Source: Trichobilharzia szidati | Taxonomy: Eukaryota; Platyhelminthes; Trematoda; Strigeidida; Schistosomatidae | Length of the DNA stretch: 64,000 nt | Direction: 5' to 3' | Assembly (NCBI GenBank): GCA_944472155.2 | Contig: OX235271.1 | Coordinates: 78,972,256 to 79,036,255, forward strand | Shown here: piece by piece, positions 11,600 through 23,604 of the stretch | Layout of the letters: every line of letters starts with the position of its first letter | Position numbering within the stretch: the stretch's first letter is position 1 | Translations under genes and position numbers: made by a program | Notes under the pieces: model-generated | The model's input: the letters and a program-made list of their open reading frames with translations, nothing else | The model's database searches: none | Told to the model about the DNA's origin: nothing

Positions 11600-12900
11600 C
11601 TGTGATTTCACAAGGAAATTAATTACATCTGGATTCTCCGCGATTATTGTACAGTTAACAGCCAGATAGTGAATACTTATCTTACTGGTGTGTCATTGTG
11701 GAATCGAATCCACTCTGCCTGATGTGTGCCAGTAGTGAGATTTCTTCGGCACGGTTTATCATTTCTTCATTACTTCATGAATTATTTGAAATGAGCTTCA
11801 ATAGCAGTTACAAAATTGCTTTGTGAAGAAAACAATCCCTATTCTGAGAAGAAAGACATTTCGTAAAACTGCTTTGATATCCATAATAGTTATTAGAAAT
11901 AATTGCTATTGACAACATTAATGTGCTTTTAAATAACATCATATCACTAGGATAAGAAATCCAAGATGATATTTATGTGAATAGATTGTAACTAGATAAC
12001 AGTTAAATTATGTGTATATGATGTTAGGCATAAATATGTTACTTAATTGAATGGCAGATATCGAGGCCGATTACCGTAAATAACAGTGAATGTATAAATA
12101 TATATGTAATATTGTTCATGACTGCATTTTATTCAGCCTGTACTGAGTGAGTTTATTTGATATCGCACAGTGATACAGTATGGATAACAGAATGACGTTT
12201 TAAAAACAATTTATTACTCATGATCATATCATAATATGTACCTTCAGTACCTAGTTGTTCATACTTCATTTGATTAAATCATAACATGGAAAATAGGCAG
12301 CAAAATTTGAGATAGAAGGTTATTTGTTTGTACCAGAGGGTAGGAGAATAGCAGAGGAGAAACTAAGGAAATAAAAGTTTGTTTGTATAAGTGTAATTAT
12401 AAGTTAGAGACAGGAAGAAATCATATATGTAGGACAGATAGTAACAACTAAAATGCATTGCTCAATAAAGTATTTAAGGAACTGCAAGCTGCACAGTAGG
12501 CCAGGATTGTAATAATGGCTAGAATCGTTCATTTTGTACATAAAGTTCCCGTTGTTTTAAGTGACCAGTGACTTTTGGTGAATTCATATTTTTTAAGTGA
12601 TATACTACGAAATATACATTCAGAGAGTGCTCTGCTTCACTTGAAAAAAAAGAACTTCAGTTTATTTGTTTGGTTTAATTATCTGAAAAGTGATTCTTAA
12701 TTGATACATCAGAGGCAGAAAATAATTTTTTCAGATTAGAGGAAGCTTGATATTGAGCGTAAACAAATGTTTATTCAAATTATTTAACAAATAAGACAAT
12801 TATTTTTTAATAAATATGTTTTGGGAACTCTTGATACCACTTAATTTTTGTTTTCCTCTATGTTAATTTTCGTTCTCCAATCCAATGCTACTACAAAACA
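11600..12900. other. Intron sequence, one weak repeat
   Basis: Only 12160-12240 is recognisable: CGCACAGTGATACAGTA and TTACTCATGATCATATCATA resemble the non-tRNA arm of the composite at 31255 and 61342. No exon was found that would mend the phase break before 12902. Confidence 0.45.
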
Positions 12901-12901
12901 G

Positions 12902-14163
12902 TTTTGCTTTGGGTTATTTGGAATGTTCAGAAACTGGTTAACATTGTTCTAGATTCTGGAAAAGGAAGTAAACGACACCGTCTTGTACACTGGGAGAAAG
13001 ATAATTGTTCGTTATCATCATCATCATCGTCGTCGGCATCACAAGATACGAAACAACCAGCTCCACAACTACCTTCCCCTTCATCACCATCTTCTAAGAA
13101 AATGCATTGCTATTCGTATTTCAAGAAGCCATATATGTTCGGTACACTCAGTCTACTATCGATAATCTTGTTGAGTATACATTTATTTTCTTATAAGTTA
13201 GATAGTTATTTACAAATTCTGTTTTGTTACTTAAATTATTTTTTTATTTTATTATCAACAGCTTTACAGACTATTATACTATCTTATTTGCTAAATCATG
13301 ATAGACAGTTGAAACGAATTTTAAATTATCCGCGCGCGCTATTGAAAAATTTCAATTGGTTTAAAACAAATCTACTTCACTTTCTACTTTTATTTCAGTT
13401 AACCGGTTCTGTATGTTATAATTTAATACAAATTATTGAAATTTTCCTACAGTTTACAATTCCAGGTAAACAGAATTTTAAAAGTAGTTATCTTTCCAGT
13501 ACACCTGTTTCATCTATTCTACCTATTTCGTCTATTCTTCAAACACGTAAGATGATTAATCCTCATCACCAGCATCATCAGTATAATCATCGATATGAAT
13601 TATTATTTCTAAAATATTTGCTTATTTCAACATTCTGTTTTGAAATGATTGAAAATTTTCTTGCATTGTTATGCTTACCAGTTCTAATGGTGAAGTGTTT
13701 TTCCTATCAAATTATGAAGTCAAAATTTATAATTTGGTTATTAATTAATCTAATTACAAATGAGATTTGTTTATTAATTATGAAGATTATAAATCCACAG
13801 TTATTAATTTTAGGAAATGAATATATTTCACATTCTTCTACAACTTATGCAACTAATCACCATTTTCATACTAGGAGTACAGACACCAGTGGTGTTAATG
13901 TTGGCGTTGCTATGACTACGCCACTTGTCAACAACAATAATATTCATGATCATAATATTGTTACTTCAACTGTTAACAACAATAATCATACTGGTTTTAT
14001 GCCTAACAATGAAAGAATCGCTGACATTTATTATTCAACAGGAATTCCAGTAATGTCTGTTGACTGGTGGTATTGGATATTTATAAAACACTTGTCGCAT
14101 TCATTATCTATTCTGTTTCGACAGTCTATTCTGATTAGTTGTGGATTTATATATTTCAACTAA
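12902..14163 (+). CDS. Otopetrin-like proton channel, last exon
   Basis: It starts after CTACAAAACAG and runs about 420 codons to TAA at 14161-14163. It opens with LLWVIWNVQKLVNIVL, which resembles the family's LYVMWKNIGR motif, then a charged loop with a Ser run. Then come hydrophobic helices near residues 78-100, 103-124, 150-180, 235-262, 270-298 and a final one (IFIKHLSHSLSILFRQS, SCGFIYFN). The end fits the otopetrin C-terminus, where an IFYRxHS-like motif lies in the last helix. A His-rich and Asn-rich loop (about residues 300-370) is an unusual insertion. The reading frame is intact, supporting a live gene. Known otopetrins carry protons; no activity is proven here. Confidence 0.8.
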
Positions 14164-15017
14164 TCAATACTTATACTTACTTATAGTATAAATAATAGGA
14201 TGTGTTTAAATGAAAAAAAATCATAATAGGATTGTTATGCAGAATACGTCTCATTGTGAGTTGTAAATTAATGTTCATTCACCTTTAATATGTTATTTAA
14301 AAATTATGCTTTATTGTTACTGATTTGTATACCTAACCTTTTTTTTTAGAAAAGTCTTTCACCCTTGCCTTAGGATTACATGCATTTATGATTATCTCCG
14401 CGTACATGTGTATATATGATGCTTTTTTTAAATGTGATTTGAAAGAATACAAGTGATCAACTGATACTCTTCATTTTCTCAATGAAAAAAAGAGTTTATT
14501 TTTCTATGAAAATGTGTGAAATTGTGGCGTGCGCTATTTATAAATACACAAGTTGTCTGTCGGAGAACCAAGAGAAATCTACAGATTATTGCAAAAGCCC
14601 ACAGGAAAAGAAATACTAGAAGACTGTTAAGTTTCTGATGAGAACGCATTGAAACTAATGAAGGACAGAATACTTACTATACAGAATGGTTGATATTATT
14701 TGATTGCACTAAAAGGAACACAGGGTGTATCCTTGTGTTAGTATTCATAATATAATGTCTCAGTCGTATTATCTTCAGTCAGTATCACCACCATGGCCAA
14801 GGTGTTTTAGCCCCACATATCTCTGTAGATATAGATATGATTTTTTGATTTGCGAGTCCAGTAACCAGCAGACTGGCAGGGATAGTTGCAGAAGTGTAAG
14901 AACTTTTGGGAGACATGAATCGCACCTCAGCGACAAAGACTCACTGATGTCAACACGTCATAAAGCCTGTAACCAATAAAATCCAGGCAAAGTAACAAGT
15001 GATGATTAATCTGAAGC
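14164..15017. other. 3' flank of the otopetrin-like gene, no gene seen
   Basis: AT-rich. It presumably holds the 3' UTR, but I could not pick a clear AATAAA signal close to the stop. Nothing else was recognised. Confidence 0.5.
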
Positions 15018-15330
15018 TCACTGGCGATTAAGTAATTGCAGGAGGTTACCTGGAGTTATGGTGAGCAGTTTTCAGCAGCGGGGTCCACCGAGTTAGGCAG
15101 GAGAACAGTTGTTCGCCGATGATATTGGCTGGGAGTTTTGCTGTATGTCTGAAATTGTCAGAAGTTAGAATTCACGAGCCATTGGATTGGGTTCCAGTGA
15201 CTGAATGGTCTACAAGCTCGTCTTGTAACCGGAAAATCTCGAGTTTGAACCCTGATTGGTGCATAATGACAAAGAGTGCCTGGTTTTCCTATGGCTCATC
15301 AAATTTGTAATTAATCAAGTGACTGCAAAC
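15018..15330 (+). mobile_element. SINE family A, + orientation, old copy
   Basis: Leader (GTTTTCAGCAGCGGGGTCC, then AGAAGTTAGAATTCACGAGCC), tRNA-like head GTTCCAGTGACTGAATGGTC, CTTGTAACCGG and GAGTTTGAACCC. The ribozyme-like body after 15255 is strongly decayed. Confidence 0.65.
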
Positions 15331-16242
15331 TGACACTTAATAACACTTAATTTTGCAACCTATAGACGGAATCTCTAAGACCATCACTTACCAGCTGTAG
15401 TAAGTGAATGCAACCCAACCTGCAGGCATCAACGAACTAGCAAAGGTCACTGGACATCAGTTATGAACAACTGCATAGAAGCCAATAAGATTGGATGATA
15501 ATTCGAGTAACTGCATTGGTCAGATGGACAGATGTTTATTTTGTGGAAGAACGGAGCACTAGCGAACAGTGGCTTTGAACAAAGATGTAGAAATTTTTCA
15601 TCAATGCAAATTCCCTTCTTTTCCTCATCTGACTGTGGGATTAATAGTTGGTGGTGCTGTGTACGAAAGAATTCGAGTAAAGAGGCGATGAATAGTTTTT
15701 CAGTGACACAGGCGTGGCAGTTTCTGTTGTAGTTAAAGAGCAGCTTTAAAACGTAATGCGAATGTGCATGAGCAGTTTAGACCTCAGGAGGACAGACTGT
15801 CTATGTTGTAGAATAAGCCACCCGTTTTGTTCTAACATATAGTATACAGCGAAGAATACTGGGAGGAAATTTTCTGAAGTAAGTAAGCATGGTGATTCAT
15901 ATGGTGAATAGAAAAGTCAACATGAGGAGCAGACAGTTTCTGATACATAAAGACAGGGAAGTAATGCAGAGCTGAGTAACTTAGCCGAACTAAACCCATG
16001 TGCTATTTTTACCGTAACAGAAAAATGATACTGTATTCGTGGAAGGATTAGGTATTCACAGTTTTGGATCTACTCTCAGGTTATTGACGGGTACCTGTAG
16101 AAGAAAACGACGGAATCAGAAATAGTAACAGTTTAAATGAATGTTATTTGGATTGGTAGGATCACTCTTTACTTTGAAGGAGTGTTTAGCGACCATTTTG
16201 GTGGTAGAGAACTTACCTGCTTAGTCGTCATATCTGAATTGC

Positions 16243-16485
16243 CCGTGAGTGCGTTGGTGACACAGTGGTTAGGATGCTCGCCGACCATGCACATGGTCCG
16301 GGGTTCGATCCCCGGTCGACGCACTCCTTTACCTCGCTGAGCCAGAAATAATGCTGGTTAAGAGGAAAGGTTGGGCATGAGGCTAGCAATCCATTCCTCT
16401 AAAAATAAACACTGCTACAGAAACTTCAAGCCTTTAGCTTGAAACCCTGTGTTCCACTGGTAGCGTGAAGGAATTAAAAAAATTA
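16243..16485 (+). mobile_element. tRNA-headed SINE family B, best-kept copy
   Basis: The head 16248-16324 can fold as a tRNA: GCGTTGG pairs with TCGACGC, and a perfect T arm forms from CCGGG, GTTCGAT, CCCGG. The middle arm (GACCA/TGGTC) has an odd loop, so no sensible anticodon is assigned. The body (CCTCGCTGAGCCAG, AAAATAAACACTGCTAC) leads to the tail CTTCAAGCCTTTAGCTTGAA and CCCTGTGTTCCACTGG, then A-rich sequence. The tail resembles the RTE 3' end. Confidence 0.85.
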
Positions 16486-16489
16486 ACCG

Positions 16490-17980
16490 TGAACCTCTAC
16501 AATGGTTAGAAATGGTAAGAAAAGTTATCACAATCGATGTCTAGCCATGGCTACATCGCAGCGTGATCCACTGTATCTTGTAAATCGAGGAGATGAGAAG
16601 TAAAGGGCAAACAATAATCAGCTGCAAAGATGGAGACAAAAATAATAAGAGAAGAAACTGACAGACACCCAGATATGACCACCGAAAAGTGACAGAAGCT
16701 GCTAGATTGTGACCCATGTGATGAATAGCAACGTGCTCACCTCGAAAGATGAGGGATCTTGGCACGATCACTAGTTCGTACAACTGAAGGGTAAACAAGT
16801 AGGTCAAAATAGCTGCCCAATTCTACCTGGTTTTCAATAGTTCTCTTAATGATTTTAATTCATGATGAAATCTATTTTGAAATCAGTCGGATCTCTTCAA
16901 ACTGGAAACTTAAAAACATCAGTATTCTGTCAGTTTCTTCTAAAGTGACATCTGTTTATTGGCAATGAAAGCTTGTGTTTTATAAGCGTCTTCATTCAGT
17001 CCCTCTAATGAAAACAAAAATAGAAACAACACTTTTTTAAGTGAAATTTTATTATTTTAGTTTAACTAGATTCCGTTCAAAAGTCTATAAAAAACTGCTC
17101 TAACTACAGAGATATTTAAAAGAGATTGAAGGATACAAGTCTCCTTATTCTGAGTGGCTGTATATTAACATATTTGTTGCAAAATCTGAAAGTCTAGGGG
17201 TCTGATTTTTTTAGTGTGTTTAGTTGTGCGCCAATTTAGAGTTTTTAACTACAGTAAAGTAGTCTTCCAAAACTCTTTCAGTCTCGATGTCTATCTTGCT
17301 GTCGTCAAATCATGTTAAAAGCTACTCTGAAATATTATATCCCCTTGCAAATCTCCCAAATGGATCTGTATTTCTAAGTTAATATTATAAATCAAGGTAC
17401 ATTCGATCAATTTTACTTTTAATCTGCTCTTGTGTGTTTTCTAAATTAACTGTTTATTTTTGTCAGTAATATGAAATTCTGTTTAAATATACAGAAAAAA
17501 AACAGAAGTATTTGAGCAAAAAACAAAAGTTGTTCCCAATAATTTCCTCTCACTATATATTTTCTATATTTTATCAATTCATGAGTTTTGTTGTACAGTA
17601 GAGGTAACAAAAGACATGAACAAAAGTTGACGAGAAATAATACCATAATAGATTTAATCTAATGCTGTTAAACTAATAAGTGGAATGATATTGATCTTGA
17701 TTTAATTATTTACAAAATGGACATCACCTGCCTGTCATTTATAATTCTGAAGGTAAACAGTTGTTTACTCAGATTTTCTCATATTTAAAGTATGTAACTG
17801 TTTGTTATTTTAGTATTGTAGCAGAATAGTTGATGTGGAAATCTCACTATGAACGATCTCTTTGCAATATTAATACTCATTTGAATGTTTCAACTATTAT
17901 TATTATTATATCATTACCAGTTATTACCCTTTCCCCTTGATAGATACATTATTGTTCTAATATTTGTACATCTATTTTTG
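16490..17980. other. No gene seen
   Basis: AT-rich. Frames at 16541-16807 and 17446-17646 (minus) are short, lack start context and show no family features. Confidence 0.5.
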
Positions 17981-17982
17981 AC

Positions 17983-18384
17983 TTAGTCCTGAATTGATAT
18001 CAGTTAGAGAACCATTGAAAACTCGGGAGTACTGGACAGCTGTTTCACCCTAGTTTGGGAATCATTGGCAGTATGCACCCACCAACTGGGGTTCGAAACC
18101 AGGAGCTTCCGGTTACAAGGCAAGCTCGTATACCATTCAGCCACTGGGACCCGATTCAATGTCTCATGAATTCTAACTCATACCGATTCGTGATTTAGCG
18201 CGACCCGAACCAATGTCGTTGGTGGGACATCCATTCTCACACTTGACATCTGGGTGGACCTCACTGGTCACAACTTCTCACTAGAATTCCAGGAAACCTC
18301 ATCCTGTAGCAAGTCACTAGTTAGCATCAGATTAAAAACAAAACTAACCCTTACATACCAAACTATAGAAATTTAGTCCTGAAT
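17983..18384 (-). mobile_element. SINE family A with 12 bp target duplication
   Basis: An exact 12-base direct repeat TTAGTCCTGAAT (17983-17994 and 18373-18384) brackets the insertion. On the minus strand the tRNA-like head reads GGTCCCAGTGGCTGAATGG, CTTGTAACCGGAAG, TTTCGAACCCC; the ribozyme-like body is CTGCCAATGATTCCC, AAACTAGGGTGAAAC, AGCTGTCCAGTACTCC. The right end (18333-18372) also carries the element tail CCCTTACATACCAAACTATAG in the opposite sense, the remains of a partner copy. The head looks derived from a tRNA with a TGT-like anticodon region (tRNA-Thr type, inferred). Confidence 0.85.
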
Positions 18385-18439
18385 CTTTGTCTTTGTTGTT
18401 GATTGATTCGTATTTTTCATTCTCCTCTTTGCTACTGTC

Positions 18440-18730
18440 TTATAGTATTCTCAGCAATGTGTTGTTTTATGAGGACAACTTTGTTTGAATGAATTCAGTG
18501 GCTACTTTGTGGATTGACTACTTGACCTTGAACAATCTGTGGGAAACGTGTTTTTATCTGTTTAGTTCTTCCAGACAGAGGTTTAATCCCAGAATGTTGA
18601 GAACATTCTTATTGATTCTGAAACAGTTAAATGCTTTATTTGCTCAGTTAATTTTATTGTACTATGTATATATTTTGTACTTGAGAAACCTTTGGACTGT
18701 AGAGCTGCTGGATGGTATTGTTGAGTTGGT
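18440..18730 (+). repeat. Diverged repeat, unit 1
   Basis: Aligns loosely with 19225-19460: ATGTGTTGTTTTA..., TTTGAATGAATTCA, then AACAATCTGTGGG versus TGAACTGTCTGCGGG, and further T-rich blocks. Non-coding. The frames at 18489-18743 and 18712-18897 are most likely accidental. Confidence 0.3.
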
Positions 18731-19224
18731 GTTGCATTTTTAAAATAGGTAATTATTTTCGAATAGAAACAAAGATTCTATCGCATAAAAGTATTTTTTT
18801 GATAATATTTGAATACAATTTTGGACAGTGCGTCATTTGCGGAAGTTCAGTAAGCTATACGGAAGAAGAAGTCACTGATTGTTTACCAGCGATCTGACCG
18901 AAATATTTGCATTTTAGTTATTACAAACATCACATAAACTATCATATACACATATGTACATCCCTTTACGCTGCTGAGTATATGATAACTGAATAAGATT
19001 GATCACTTCATAACATGTGAAGACCATATGAGGAAAGGTGAATATCATAGCGTATCGGATTGCAAACTATGTATAGCTTCAGCATCTTATGGCATTCCGG
19101 TGATTCACGGGGCTGTCAACATGGTAGGCATATTTATATGCATATCATATATTGATTTGATCCTTAATCATTTGTCTTTGTCACCATTTAATCTCTATTT
19201 GTAGTGCTTCTCGTTGTGGTTGTG

Positions 19225-19460
19225 CGATACACTGATAATATGTTGTTTTACAATGTGATTTCCTTTGAGTGAATTAGGATCATTCTTACACTGAACTGTC
19301 TGCGGGCATAGCTTTTGATCTCACCTTGTTGGAAATAGTCTACTTGATTCTAAGGTACTTCTTATAGTTGAATTTTAGTTCACTTATTTTGTTTTACAAT
19401 GCTTGTTGCACACTTAGAACATTCTTTTGCCTGTATTGCTGACTAATAGCACAGTTAGGG
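19225..19460 (+). repeat. Diverged repeat, unit 2
   Basis: Partner of 18440-18730 by eye. Family not recognised. Confidence 0.3.
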
Positions 19461-20700
19461 TAATTTTGAGTTCTTGGTGTTACTATTATTATTGAATAGA
19501 AGCACGTAGATCTAACCACGAATAATCGTCATTTTGCTGACTATGGAGCGTTTTGTGAATGTACTTGTCTCAAGAAAGTTTTTTTAGCTATGCAGTAGGG
19601 TCCAGAGATCACATTTCCTGTATTCAGACCACAACGAATCGGTTGTAGTCGAAACAGTCATCATTATTGTAAAGGATACAGGAAATTAAATTAGTTTGTC
19701 GTATGCGGATCTACAGGGGAGGCTTGAATAAATCAGTTAAATTTCGCCTCTAAACATAATGCACTACTGAATTTCAGACTACCCTAACACCGTTTATTCA
19801 CCCTCCTAATCACAGTCCGCATTCACACACAGTGTTCTGAACAAGGAATTATTACTTGATATTTTTTTGACTGATTGAGTACCACATTACATAGATACTG
19901 ATAAGTAGAGAATCTAAGTTACATATTTACACTATATATACGATTTAATTTGACATCAATAAAATCGCTGATTTATGTTTAGAAGGTTTCACAACCTCAT
20001 GTTTGTCTACTTACTAGGTCAATAATTATTTTCAACCATCACTTTACTGAATCACTCACTATGCCTTCTTAAGTTTTCTTCACCTAACACATCTGATCAC
20101 ACATAAGTTATTACAAATGAAACTTCACTAAGAGTGGAAAACATCTAAAAATATTTCTTGTCTGTTTACATATACATACATATATATGAATTCATTAAAA
20201 CAAGAGTTAATAAAATCAGTGTACATTGAACATCTGCTTTAAATCTTTCTAATTTATAAATATAAAAACAAATAAGATGAATAAACAGATGGGATAAAAA
20301 TTAAATGTGAATTGAAAATAAAACCGGATTCTGCGCTTTACTAAAGACAAATAAAGTAACCTTAAACGTGTTACTTCATAAAGGCATGTAAAATAAGACT
20401 GTTTCTTAGTGCGAAATAATATGAATTTTAAAACAGTAATAAGTTAAACAAAGATCTTAAGATGATTCTTGATAAGAAGTGGTATCTAGTAGAGAGTGTT
20501 CATTTCGAGTAAGTACAATGATACTCAATCACCGATGGAACTCGACTGAATACCCAACAAGGATAGTTTCCACTTCACTCAGCCTTGGAAACAGTGGGTG
20601 ACAAAAAGTGGTCCGTAAGGACAACTTCATTAAACAAAACTACATCACATATATACCTTTTCAATACATATATAAAGGCAATAATAAATTGCTTTTCTAC
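19461..20700. other. No gene seen
   Basis: Very AT-rich. No exon, repeat end or retroelement motif was recognised. Confidence 0.5.
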
Positions 20701-20975
20701 ACACATGGTGACGAAAGGGCTTATTACCATTAACCTACCTTGGTAATCTTTATTTGATTACGCCGTGAAAAATTAGTGTTAGTTATTATCCCTCATATTA
20801 TTACATCTCTTATCATTTTGTTTATCTGAATTGGCCCTCGTTTCATTCTTAATATAGATTGACTTGACAAGTAAGTGTGTGATCAGACTGTTTAAAATGT
20901 ATTGAGCAAATCCATTAAATTTTACAGATAAACTCAGTTTTCTAATAAGGCTATCCAACGTAGAGGATTGTCAAC
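20700..20975 (+). mobile_element. Penelope-like element, 3' tail only
   Basis: Starts inside the last codons (TTACCATTAACCTACCTTGG, encoding LPW before TAA). The following 230 bases match the tail at 50490-50730 (shared GACTTGACAAGTAAGTGTGTG / GACTTTACAAGTAAATGTTTG type blocks). A 5'-truncated insertion. Confidence 0.7.
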
Positions 20976-21744
20976 ATATACTTCACCAAAAATCAATCAC
21001 CTTTCCACCGGAAACCTTTACTCGAAGGGAACTAGTTAGGTATATATATATGATAGCGAAACTATCAGTATTCACATTAGTACAAACACCGTCATCAGCT
21101 GGTTTGAATAAGTATGCATGTAGGTGATGGCATTCTGAAGTATCTCATTGTGATGGCCGAACACCATTCGTTAAGTGATACAGTATTTTTATGAGTAACA
21201 TAGTATTTGCCTTCATGCTATAAAAAGACATTCCTGATGACTGTCTTATTAAGTGTAGCCTAAGGACATAACTGTTTTCTCGTCATTGAACTCATATGGG
21301 TAGAATTCTCATTTTCTGAATGACTGAATCCCCTTAGAACCACGATAAAAAGTTGGATAACAATTAAACTAGAGAAGTTTGTATTTGTAGAGAGATCACT
21401 ATAGCTGAGAAAAATTACAGTTCCAAATAAACTGCCAGTTAACTAGAAGGACGCAAAATGAGCGTTAGCATGCACTTGAGCTTCAATGTTAACTTGAAAA
21501 GTAATTAAATTATGACACTTGGATATGATTTCTTTTTCTGTGAGGTTGAAATTTCCAAAAGTAAAAGAGGTTAAATGAAGTTTTTGTCTTTTACAGACTA
21601 GTGTGCGACACATTTATGATAACTGTTGAGCACACACGGCTTGCATCAAGAAGTCTGAACTCAAGTAAGATGGTTAAACATGTCAAGTTGTATAAATTGA
21701 GATCTATTTAGTTTAATAAGAAATAGTTGTGTCACAAATAAATA

Positions 21745-21960
21745 ATATCAGTTTACTTGTTCGTGTGGAGCAAAGTATATTGACCGTACACAACGTCACG
21801 TCCGTATTCAGGATCACTGTCCATCCTGACTGATCAGAGTAGAAGTGAAGGATAACAGTAGTTCTGTCCTCGAACATACTGTCAACTCCAGACACCAGAA
21901 ATTCCAGCATGACTGTTTCGCAGAGCTACCTCATGGAAGGACTTCAAATACGCCATCTAT
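21745..21960 (+). mobile_element. Penelope-like element, GIY-YIG endonuclease fragment
   Basis: In one frame from about 21757: YQFTCSCGAKYIDRTQRHVR, almost the same as the block at 52033-52105. After a stop it continues as SSVLEHTVNSRHQ, as in the PLE end. The usual YIGRT has become YIDRT. A short dead relic. Confidence 0.75.
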
Positions 21961-21999
21961 ATATAGTTCAGTCATGGGCTATTTGGGATCCAACCAATT

Positions 22000-23005
22000 A
22001 GTCATTCACTTCTCGATAACATATCACATTATGTGATAATTTTTCTAGAACAAAATTACCAGTATCTTATCGGTCTTTTAAATTCTTTGTTAAATATAAT
22101 TACTATTGTACATCTTGTGAAAATGAATCATCGAAAAGAAATTGGTTTTCGCTTCTTATGTCTTTTTCTTATCACAAATATAGATTACTTCACGAAGCTT
22201 AAATTTTGTGCTACTTGTATTGTTTGTGGTAATCAGATGTATGGGTTGATAGTATAAGATATACTACAAGGCCATTCAAACGCCCCGGATTCCGAGTGAA
22301 CTGGACTTTGGACACATACAATTTAATGTATTTGAATACGTAAGTAATCATATAAGATACTACTATATTATCAGAGAGATTCGGAATTCTGTGGTAAAAT
22401 AAACTAAGTTTGAAAATTATGGTTTCTGTGGTTGGAATATTCACAGTTGTTTGTAAATGAAAACATTAAAGGGGAATTTAAATTTGATAAAGTTATAAAC
22501 GTTGCATTAAAAAATAAAGCAGTTATCCAGTACCTTTGTACTCTCATCAGGTGTTCATTGAACTTGAATGCACAAGTAGCAAAACAACAAGTGATTCTTA
22601 ATGAGTGGATAAATGATAAGGTAGTCTGTTCAACACGTGACAGTTACTGAGTAGATCTTTCAGCTCTTTCAGCTGTGTTTCATGTAGTTCGTAACGAGAA
22701 TAAACAGTATTTGAAACCACCTGAGTTTCTTGATCCGTTTACACGTACGGTCTAAGTACTTTTACCATTGTATTATCATTGTAGTATTGATATTTTACGA
22801 ATTGGGTCTTTCTGCTGCATTTCTACTCCCTATTCATGTATTTTAGGGTATATTTTGTTGATAAAAATAATCATAATTCCTTGTAACTATACACTAGTAT
22901 ACTGTAGAAAATAATTTAAATCTATTGATTTCACCTAGTCTAACCACGTGTCTACTAGTTATTTTTTTCCCCATTCTGGGATTCAAAATTAAATCTCCTA
23001 TATCC
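22000..23005. other. No gene seen
   Basis: AT-rich. Three short frames (22033-22257, 22211-22444 minus, 22432-22650) have no supporting features. Confidence 0.5.
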
Positions 23006-23008
23006 TTT

Positions 23009-23405
23009 CTATAGTTTGGTTTGTAAGGATTAGTTATGTTTTACGAGTTGTTCACGGACTGATATCAGTTAGAGAACCATTGAAAACCAGCAGGGAGTAC
23101 TGGACAGCTGCTGTTTCATCCTAGTTTTGGAATCATCGGCAGTATGCATCCACCAACAGAATTCGAACCCAGGACCTTTCGGTTACAAGGCAAGCTCGTA
23201 TACCATTCAGCCACTGGGACCCGATTCAATGGCTCATGAATTCTAACTTCTACCAATTCGTGATTTTAGCGCCACCCCAACTATTGTCGTTGGTGGGACA
23301 TCCATCCACACACGTGACTTCTAATTGGACCTCACTGGTCACGACTTCTCACTAGGACTCCAGGAAGCTCCAACCTGTAGCAAGTCACTAGCGAGCATCA
23401 GAATA
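23009..23405 (-). mobile_element. SINE family A, full unit of a tandem pair
   Basis: Begins with the reverse of the element tail (TATAGTTTGGTTTGTAAGG), then the ribozyme-like body (minus: CTGCCGATGATTCC, AAAACTAGGATGAAACAGC), the tRNA-like head (about 23155-23220) and the leader. It runs directly into the next unit at 23409. Confidence 0.8.
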
Positions 23406-23408
23406 ATT

Positions 23409-23604
23409 TTCTATAATTTGGTTTGTAAGGATTAGTTATGTTTTACGAGTTGTTCACGGACTGATATCAGTTAGAGAACCATTGAAAACCAGCAGGGAGT
23501 ACTGGACAGCTGCTGTTTCATCCTAGTTTTGGAATCATCGGCAGTATGCATCCACCAACAGAATTCGAACCCAGGACCTTCCGGTTACAAGGCAAGCTCG
23601 TATC
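23409..23604 (-). mobile_element. SINE family A, second unit, truncated in the tRNA-like head
   Basis: Nearly identical to 23009-23202 over 195 bases, which is closer than any other two copies here. This shows a recent local duplication with a period of about 400 bases. It stops at GCAAGCTCGTAT within the head. Confidence 0.8.

Noticed and set aside
12983..13165. His/Arg-rich frame overlapping the otopetrin-like exon
   Set aside because: An out-of-frame shadow of the Ser-rich coding stretch.
16243..16330. Cloverleaf-like sequences at 11404, 16248, 31423, 50140, 57184 as host tRNA genes
   Set aside because: They repeat with the same non-tRNA bodies and A-rich tails, sit inside retroelements, and lack a sensible anticodon loop. 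They are SINE heads.
18489..18897. Two overlapping frames as a small membrane protein
   Set aside because: The region aligns loosely with 19225-19460 as a diverged repeat and has no conserved frame.
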